Assembly (NCBI GenBank): GCA_002413785.1
Contig: DHXR01000064.1
Location: forward strand, 87,055-142,650
DNA: 55,596 nucleotides
Reading direction: 5' to 3'
Source of the DNA: Mucilaginibacter sp. UBA5151
GTDB taxonomy: Bacteria > Bacteroidota > Bacteroidia > Sphingobacteriales > Sphingobacteriaceae
Part shown: piece by piece, positions 50,241 through 55,596 of the stretch
How positions within the stretch are numbered: the first letter of the stretch is position 1
How the letters are laid out: every line of letters begins with the position of its first letter
Translations under genes and position numbers: made by a program
Notes under the pieces: model-generated
Told to the model about the DNA's origin: nothing
Database searches by the model: none
The model's input: only the letters and a program-made list of their open reading frames with translations

Positions 50241-50891
50241 TTAAATATTAAGGCAGTTATTTGGCCTGTAGAAAACTGATGTTGCTTTCCGGTAAAACAA
50301 TCCCGGTGAAATACCGGTGAAGGCTAATTCCTTAAACCCTTTATTTTTTAAGTAATTTATACCGTCTTTATAAAATTCCCGCTCCGAATCATCCAAAACG
50401 ATCACCCCTTTTTCCGAAACAGCATTTATAGCCTGCTTGCAGCAATTTACACGATCGCGGCCATCCACTATAATTATATCAAAGGTTTCGTCCAGTTTTG
50501 CAGGCATCCGGCAATAATCGCCATCCCTGATCAGTTCGCAGTAGATCAATTCGGCGTTTTCGGGTTTGGTGCCATGTATTTTATCGTACCATTCCTTATC
50601 GTGTTCCACAGAAACTACGATCCCTGCATATTTGGCGTAAAAGTAGGTTGAATTGCCCGATCCAAATTCAAAAACGGTATGCTGGCGGTTTAATCTTTCC
50701 TTTATAAAATCAATAAACGAATACGTAACCCATGGAATGGGATTATTGTCCTGGTCAACCGGCGATTTGCTGTCGAAGGCGTTGAACCAGCCGATTTCAT
50801 CCAGGTAGCCTTTATCATTAAAGGAAAGCAGTGTGCGCAGCCTTTTTGGGCTTGTAAATACTTTATAAAGTAAATGGAGTTTATTACTCAT
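50241..50891 (-). CDS. SAM-dependent methyltransferase-like protein
   Basis: The 216-residue protein has TVFEFGSGNSTYFYAKYAGI (about residues 72-91) as motif I, VVSVEHDKEWYDKI, then ETFDIIIVDGRDRVNCC and GVIVLDDSEREFYKDG. The pattern matches Rossmann methyltransferases found in sugar-modification clusters. It overlaps the flippase gene by 4 bp and precedes the next methyltransferase by 1 bp. Substrate unknown. Confidence 0.8.
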   Translation of the reverse strand: MSNKLHLLYKVFTSPKRLRTLLSFNDKGYLDEIGWFNAFDSKSPVDQDNNPIPWVTYSFIDFIKERLNRQHTVFEFGSGNSTYFYAKYAGIVVSVEHDKEWYDKIHGTKPENAELIYCELIRDGDYCRMPAKLDETFDIIIVDGRDRVNCCKQAINAVSEKGVIVLDDSEREFYKDGINYLKNKGFKELAFTGISPGLFYRKATSVFYRPNNCLNI

Positions 50892-52204
50892 CGTTTAATG
50901 ATTTTTTGAACCAGCGAAATTAAAAATAATGATTTAAACATCATCACTGCCTGGTCGTTAACTTTTGGAATAAATACGATAAAGAACGTTGCGCTTGCAT
51001 AAGCAACCAAAGTTGCAATTGCTGCGCCCATCATCCCCATGTGCGGTATCAATACCAGGTTCAATAAAATGTTTACTATCGCCCCGAACCCGGTACGGAT
51101 AAATGTAAGCTTATTGAAATTTTCCGCAATTAAATACTGGCTGCTGGCTGCGCCTAAAAATACAAAAACGCCAGACCAGATATGTACCGATAAGGTAGGG
51201 GCTGCATAGGCATATTCGGGAGTAAATAATTTATAGATCAATGGCGCGGCAAAGGTTATAATGATAGCCACCGGCAAGCTGATATAAACCATCAGATCGT
51301 ATAAATGCTGTATGCGTTTTTTATAACGTGCGGCATCATCCCTTTTGGCATTTAAAATAGCCGGGAACAGGGAGGTTACGATCACCGCGGGTATAAAATT
51401 CCAGGCCTCGCTTAAATTTGCAACCGTTTGATAAGCGCCGGCTTCACTAACACTATACATGTTTTGCAGCATGATCTGGTCTATCTTCATGTAAAGGGCA
51501 ACCATTATTCCGGAAATAATGAGCGGCCATGAGTATTTGAGCAGCTTTTGGGATAGATTAAAGTTGAACGACCAGTTAAGCACGCTCCTTTGTTTGCGCT
51601 GGTAAGTGAAATAATAACCTATGGATATCAACAGAAAATCAAATGTATAAGCGTAAACAAACCAAACCAACGGCATTTTATTAAATATCAAAAACAATTT
51701 TACAGCTGCTGATACGAGGTTTCCCGCTATCTGCACCTGCATAATATATTTTGATTGCACCTGCGACTGGAAGTAAGCGTCAATTACTGTAAAAGCCTGT
51801 ATTATGCCAATAAATGAGAATATAAAGACATAGCTATAGGGTGTTTTTTGGGCAGGATAGATCAAATAGGCGAGGTAAATTAACGGGATGCAACAAAACC
51901 CGGCAAATACCTTCATCCAGAACGATGTGCCTAATATCTGGTCGCGGTTATCGGGGAACTGGTGGAGCTCTTTAACGATGAACTGATCGAGTCCAAGTGT
52001 AGCAATGGCCGAAAAAAAGTAAATATAAACCGTCCCGCCAGCCAAAATACCGTTGAGTTGCTTGCCCAGGTATCTCGCCAATATAATGCTGACGATCATT
52101 TTTATCAGCAGGCTGCCCACGCGGCCAACAAACAACATCCCGGTATTTTTAAAATACTTTTCAAATGCCTGCTGATCAAAACCTGGGATATTGGGGATGC
52201 GCAT
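50888..52204 (-). CDS. Oligosaccharide flippase (Wzx-like, MOP superfamily)
   Basis: The 438-residue protein has 12 or more membrane helices and the start GMLFVGRVGSLLIKMIVSII with LARYLGKQLNGILAG, typical of polysaccharide flippases. Further segments are LGLDQFIVKELHQFPDNRDQ and SWPLIISGIMVALYMKIDQI. It would move lipid-linked sugar units across the inner membrane. It begins the operon of two methyltransferases. Confidence 0.9.
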   Translation of the reverse strand: MRIPNIPGFDQQAFEKYFKNTGMLFVGRVGSLLIKMIVSIILARYLGKQLNGILAGGTVYIYFFSAIATLGLDQFIVKELHQFPDNRDQILGTSFWMKVFAGFCCIPLIYLAYLIYPAQKTPYSYVFIFSFIGIIQAFTVIDAYFQSQVQSKYIMQVQIAGNLVSAAVKLFLIFNKMPLVWFVYAYTFDFLLISIGYYFTYQRKQRSVLNWSFNFNLSQKLLKYSWPLIISGIMVALYMKIDQIMLQNMYSVSEAGAYQTVANLSEAWNFIPAVIVTSLFPAILNAKRDDAARYKKRIQHLYDLMVYISLPVAIIITFAAPLIYKLFTPEYAYAAPTLSVHIWSGVFVFLGAASSQYLIAENFNKLTFIRTGFGAIVNILLNLVLIPHMGMMGAAIATLVAYASATFFIVFIPKVNDQAVMMFKSLFLISLVQKIIKR

Positions 52205-52311
52205 ATATTGGCAAATGTATTATTTTTGGTTGATTTAGTTGAGTGGTTGATTTGGGGAGTGGGTAATAACTTTTGTGGCAACTTATTCCGGGACGATACA
52301 CGATTTTAAAT

Positions 52312-52343
52312 AAAAAAAGCACCCTGAATTCTCAGGATGCTTT
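52312..52343 (-). terminator. Intrinsic terminator of typA
   Basis: AGCACCCTGA and TCAGGATGCT form a ten-position stem with one mismatch and a 4-nt loop (AATTC region). On the minus strand it is followed by a run of seven T. It lies 48 bp beyond the typA stop. Confidence 0.8.
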
Positions 52344-52390
52344 ATATTTCATGTTGAACGGGCTCAAACCCAACTCACTCATTCAACCAA

Positions 52391-54202
52391 TTACTGATTC
52401 TGGAACTTCTTGGAGTTTACCTTCCGTTCGTTTTCGTTCAGGAATATTTTACGCATACGGATACTTTGCGGGGTTACCTCAATGTATTCATCAGCCTGTA
52501 TATACTCCATTGATTCTTCCAGTGAGAATTTAACAGCAGGTGCAATACGTACGTTAGTATCACTGCCTGAAGCGCGCATATTTGTTAACTGCTTGCCTTT
52601 GGTAAGGTTAATCACCAAATCGTTATCGCGGATGTGCTCACCTAAAACCTGGCCTTCGTAAATATCCACTCCCGGATCAATATGGAAACGACCGCGGTCC
52701 TGTAATTTATCAATTGCGAAAGCAGTTGTTTTACCTGTATCCATAGATACCAGCACGCCATTTAAGCGACCGGGGATATTCCCTTTCCATGGCTCATAAG
52801 ATTTAAAGCGGTGGGCCATAATGGCTTCGCCGCCTGTAGCGGTAAGTACGTTGTTACGTAAACCGATGATACCGCGGGCTGGAATTTCAAACTCCAGGTG
52901 CTGCAGGTCGCCCTTTGGTTCCATCACCAGCAGGTCGCCTTTACGCTGGGTTACCAGCTCAATTACCTTACCTGCAACTTCTCCGGGTACGTCAACAATT
53001 AAAGTTTCAACCGGCTCGCATTTAACACCATCAATTTCTTTGATGATTACCTGCGGCTGGCCAACCTGTAATTCGTAACCTTCGCGGCGCATGGTTTCTA
53101 TCAATACAGATAAGTGAAGGATACCACGGCCATATACTAAATAAGAATCAGGCGATTCAGTTTCAATGACCTTTAGCGCCAGGTTCTTTTCCATTTCTTT
53201 GTAAAGGCGGTCGCGTAAATGGCGTGAAGTTACAAACTTACCTTCTTTACCAAAAAACGGTGAAGTATTGATCGTGAACAGCATGTTCATGGTAGGCTCA
53301 TCAATATGGATAACTTCCAGTTGTTCCGGTTTTTCAAAATCAGCGATGGTATCGCCGATATCAAAACCTTCTATACCCACAACGGCGCAAATATCGCCCG
53401 ACTTTACTTCGGTTGCTTTTACCTTACCAAGGCCTTCAAAAGTATATAGTTCTTTTATCCTTGATTTCTGAATTGTACCGTCGCGTTTTACAAGCGATAC
53501 CGGCATGTTTTCTTTGATGGTACCGCGGGCAACGCGGCCTATAGCAATACGGCCCACAAAGGATGAATAATCCAATGAGGTGATCTGCATCTGCAAAGTA
53601 CCTTCGCTGATAGGGGCGGGAGGGATATTTGCAAGGATGGCATCCATTAAAGGGAAGATATTATCAGTAGGCTCTTTCCAGTCGGTACTCATCCAGCCTT
53701 GTTTTGACGAACCGTAGATCACCGGGAAATCCAGCTGCTCTTCGGTAGCTTCAAGGTTAAAGAATAATTCAAATATTTGTTCGTAAACTTCTTCGGGGCG
53801 GCAGTTTTCCTTATCCACCTTGTTTACAACCACAATAGGTTTTAAGCCTAAGGCCAAAGCTTTCTGGGTAACAAAACGGGTTTGGGGCATAGCGCCTTCA
53901 AATGCATCGCATAGCAATAAAACGCCGTCGGCCATTTTCAGTACGCGTTCCACCTCGCCGCCAAAGTCGGCGTGACCGGGGGTATCAATAATGTTGATCT
54001 TAACATCCTTGTACATTACCGAAACGTTTTTTGAAACGATGGTAATACCGCGTTCGCGTTCCAGGTCGTTGTTATCCAGTATCAGTTCACCGGTTTGCTC
54101 GTTATCCCTGAAAATTGAACAACTGTGTAAAATCTTATCAACCAGGGTGGTTTTGCCGTGGTCAACGTGTGCGATGATCGCTATATTTCTTATTTTTTGC
54201 AT
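52391..54202 (-). CDS. typA: Translational GTPase TypA/BipA
   Basis: The 603-residue ribosome-binding GTPase has G1 AHVDHGKTTLVDKIL, G2 with ERERGITIVSKN, G3 DTPGHADFGGE and G4 VVVNKVDK. EF-G-like domains II (about 200-290), III and V follow, and the specific C-terminal domain includes LTATGGEAIMAHRFKSYEPW. TypA helps 50S assembly and growth under stress. The length is standard. A clear promoter box lies 25 bp upstream. Confidence 0.97.
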   Translation of the reverse strand: MQKIRNIAIIAHVDHGKTTLVDKILHSCSIFRDNEQTGELILDNNDLERERGITIVSKNVSVMYKDVKINIIDTPGHADFGGEVERVLKMADGVLLLCDAFEGAMPQTRFVTQKALALGLKPIVVVNKVDKENCRPEEVYEQIFELFFNLEATEEQLDFPVIYGSSKQGWMSTDWKEPTDNIFPLMDAILANIPPAPISEGTLQMQITSLDYSSFVGRIAIGRVARGTIKENMPVSLVKRDGTIQKSRIKELYTFEGLGKVKATEVKSGDICAVVGIEGFDIGDTIADFEKPEQLEVIHIDEPTMNMLFTINTSPFFGKEGKFVTSRHLRDRLYKEMEKNLALKVIETESPDSYLVYGRGILHLSVLIETMRREGYELQVGQPQVIIKEIDGVKCEPVETLIVDVPGEVAGKVIELVTQRKGDLLVMEPKGDLQHLEFEIPARGIIGLRNNVLTATGGEAIMAHRFKSYEPWKGNIPGRLNGVLVSMDTGKTTAFAIDKLQDRGRFHIDPGVDIYEGQVLGEHIRDNDLVINLTKGKQLTNMRASGSDTNVRIAPAVKFSLEESMEYIQADEYIEVTPQSIRMRKIFLNENERKVNSKKFQNQ

Positions 54203-54226
54203 TTATATGCGCCTCTAAATTTGGCG

Positions 54227-54234
54227 CAAAGGTA
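54227..54234 (-). promoter_or_regulatory. -7 promoter box of typA
   Basis: TACCTTTG (54234-54227) is a perfect TAnnTTTG box 24 bp before the typA ATG. A weak T-rich segment (AAATTTTC) lies about 15 bp further upstream in place of a good -33 TTG. Confidence 0.5.
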
Positions 54235-54406
54235 CGCTTATTTAGTGAAAATTTGAAGGCCTGGCAAGTTATTAGTGAAATAATGATGTTGGGTTAACAA
54301 TGGGAGAACTTTATCTCAAAATATATATCTATTTTTATTGTAATGAATTGGATGGTAAAAAGCGCCTTTGAGATCAATATGATGGGCTGATCAAACAAAA
54401 CGACCG

Positions 54407-54808
54407 ATGAAAAAACAAATTGTTTACTATTTCGCGAAGGCAATCAACGGGCATGATATCGAAAAGATATGTTCCCTCATGACCGGCGACCATACTTTTA
54501 TTGATGCTCATGGTAATAAAACTGAAGGAAAAGACAAAATGAAAGCTGGCTGGGCCGGCTATTTTCAATTGTTCCCGGACTATAAGATTGAGCTAACCGA
54601 TATTTTTGAAAATGGCAATACCATAGCCGCATTCGGCTTTGCCGAAGGGACGTATAAAGGCCTTAAAACAGAAAATAATGAAAACCAATGGCGACTGCCC
54701 GCTGCATGGAAAGCAGTTGTTGAAGACGGAAAAATTAAGCAATGGCAGGTTTATGCAGATACGAAGATCCCGTTTGATATTATTGGGAAGAATAGACAGG
54801 CCAATTAA
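54407..54808 (+). CDS. NTF2-like (SnoaL-type) protein
   Basis: The 133-residue protein reads as one NTF2-like alpha-beta barrel: YYFAKAINGHDIEKICSLMT, DHTFIDAHGNKTEGKDKMKA, then YFQLFPDYKIELTDIFENGN and KAVVEDGKIKQWQVYADTK. Such proteins are small enzymes or ligand-binding proteins of many kinds, and function cannot be assigned. It stands alone. Confidence 0.8.
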   Translation: MKKQIVYYFAKAINGHDIEKICSLMTGDHTFIDAHGNKTEGKDKMKAGWAGYFQLFPDYKIELTDIFENGNTIAAFGFAEGTYKGLKTENNENQWRLPAAWKAVVEDGKIKQWQVYADTKIPFDIIGKNRQAN

Positions 54809-54811
54809 TGA

Positions 54812-55201
54812 TCACCAAATAACCCGCACTGGGTAAGCTTGAAATGCTTTGTCAGCAGAAATAATTTTTATGTCTTCAATAAGGGCCTGGGCGATTATAA
54901 GCCGGTCAAACGGATCGCCATGATGGGTCGGGAGAGCAGACAAAGCATTGAGATGTTTAAAAGAAATGTTTAGCAGTGTAAAGTCTCTTTCTGTTATGTA
55001 AGCCAGGATGTCAGGCAGCTTGTTTTTAGTATCTATCTTTTTTAAACTTATTTTAATAGCTAATTCCCAAAGGGATGCAATACTGATAAAAACTATGTTG
55101 TCATCATTATTTATCAAATCACGAATTTTGCCGGGAAGCCTGTTGTTCCCATCTAAATACCAGATAAGGACATGGGTATCAATTAAATAATTCATACTCA
55201 C
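54812..55201 (-). CDS. vapC: PIN-domain toxin (VapC-like)
   Basis: The 129-residue protein has the PIN nuclease acidic residues: MNYLIDTHVLIWYLDG (first Asp), SLWELAIKISL (Glu), GDPFDRLIIAQALIE (two Asp) and IISADKAFQAY (last Asp). PIN toxins cleave tRNA or rRNA. The ATG at 55201 overlaps the antitoxin stop (ATGA); Met3 is an alternative start. It lies near the putative IS end at the right window edge. Confidence 0.9.
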   Translation of the reverse strand: MSMNYLIDTHVLIWYLDGNNRLPGKIRDLINNDDNIVFISIASLWELAIKISLKKIDTKNKLPDILAYITERDFTLLNISFKHLNALSALPTHHGDPFDRLIIAQALIEDIKIISADKAFQAYPVRVIW

Positions 55202-55524
55202 ATATAATCTTTAAAATCTTCCAAAGGGGCGTTAAAGTCATCAGCCATATAAGTAACAAAGCCTTTAAGGCCGCCAAATTCCCTTTTTTGCTTGGGTTTT
55301 TCTTGTAAAGACTCATCAAAATTATCGGCCATTTTGCCAAATGTGCCTTTGCCGCTGCTATATATCTGACGCGGCGCACGTGTAGTTTTATAAGTTACTT
55401 GAGGCTCCGCTAATATTCCATTTTCGCTTTCTGAATTTAGCAAAGCATCTACATAACCTTCCACTTTAAGTTTCAGGTTGTCGGGCAGCGCTGATATTTT
55501 CTTCTCAAGTGTTCCGGTTTCCAT
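55198..55524 (-). CDS. Antitoxin of the VapC-like toxin (DUF2281-type)
   Basis: The 108-residue protein has an N-terminal helical segment KKISALPDNLKLKVEGYVDA, typical of DUF2281-like antitoxins. Its C-terminus GGLKGFVTYMADDFNAPLED is the usual toxin-binding peptide. A second, related peptide, GKGTFGKMADNFDESLQEK, lies about 30 residues earlier, so the toxin-binding motif seems duplicated. It precedes and overlaps the toxin gene by 4 bp. Confidence 0.8.
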   Translation of the reverse strand: METGTLEKKISALPDNLKLKVEGYVDALLNSESENGILAEPQVTYKTTRAPRQIYSSGKGTFGKMADNFDESLQEKPKQKREFGGLKGFVTYMADDFNAPLEDFKDYM

Positions 55525-55576
55525 TATGCTAATTTACGAAAAACATATTTATATCCCAAATTGCAAACTGGTTTTA

Positions 55577-55596
55577 CAGGGCAGACGCATTAAAAT
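55577..55596. mobile_element. Putative IS terminal inverted repeat at right window edge
   Basis: CAGGGCAGACGCATTAAAAT ends the window and is the exact reverse complement of bases 2-21. It marks the point where a copy of a repeated element, most likely an insertion sequence, begins. Compare the TIR CAGGGAAATCGC of the element at 11149-11394. Confidence 0.5.

Noticed and set aside
1..55596. tRNA or rRNA genes
   Set aside because: I looked for cloverleaf and conserved T-arm sequences in the larger gaps and saw none; a dedicated covariance scan was not possible.
1..55596. Prophage or large defence island
   Set aside because: No integrase, capsid, terminase, restriction or CRISPR genes are present; accessory content is limited to toxin-antitoxin pairs, the RAYT and small repeats.

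Overview
The window reads as one chromosomal stretch of a Bacteroidota bacterium, most likely a Sphingobacteriaceae member such as Mucilaginibacter or Pedobacter (inference). The reasons are the type IX secretion and gliding genes porV and gldJ, the ExbB-ExbD-ExbD-TonB cluster, a 14-gene nuo operon with a short NuoG, DUF4834 and YfhO-type membrane proteins, promoters of the TAnnTTTG type, near absence of Shine-Dalgarno sequences, and many small intergenic palindromes. The two ends carry the same 20-bp sequence in inverted orientation. This is what is expected if the window is bounded by two copies of one insertion sequence.

Layout: 1-660, a RelE/ParE-type toxin-antitoxin pair. 750-2300, an AT-rich orphan gene between 32-bp direct repeats, then a REP-associated tyrosine transposase (RAYT) with its REP palindromes. 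2290-5660, a GH3 beta-glucosidase and an unknown secreted protein. 6250-9870, ispF-porV divergent from gldJ. 9890-14680, housekeeping genes on the minus strand (biotin carrier protein, DUF4159 protein, rsmE, CNNM/CBS protein, ppa, DedA). 14770-28290, the complex I operon nuoA to nuoN on the minus strand, carrying an 86-139 bp class of MITE-like repeat between nuoA and nuoB and a small membrane ORF between nuoE and nuoF. 28370-34360, an energy-transduction operon (ExbB, two ExbD, TonB, small membrane protein, PstS-like lipoprotein, TPR protein). 34700-37500, a SUI1 factor, a lipid kinase, and metK behind a SAM-II type riboswitch. 37560-38480, an ABATE/CGNR regulator preceded by a six-unit, exactly 42-bp-phased palindrome array. 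39050-42600, DUF4834, YfhO and DUF433 genes. 42900-52210, a surface polysaccharide cluster (three glycosyltransferases, an acyltransferase, three methyltransferases, a flippase) with an aminopeptidase P. 52390-55530, typA, an NTF2-like gene and a VapC-type PIN toxin with its antitoxin.

The genes form a coherent lifestyle picture: respiratory proton pumping by complex I, TonB-ExbBD use of the proton gradient at the outer membrane, T9SS and gliding lipoproteins, a secreted GH3 enzyme, and surface polysaccharide synthesis. The most unusual layer is the repeats. At least four families of small palindromic or TIR-bearing elements are present, and many copies end exactly at, or supply, the stop codon of a neighbouring gene. 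One element next to rsmE has 12-bp perfect TIRs, a 9-bp direct target repeat, and TIRs that resemble the putative IS ends at the window edges. All functional names come from reading the translations by eye; no database search was run.
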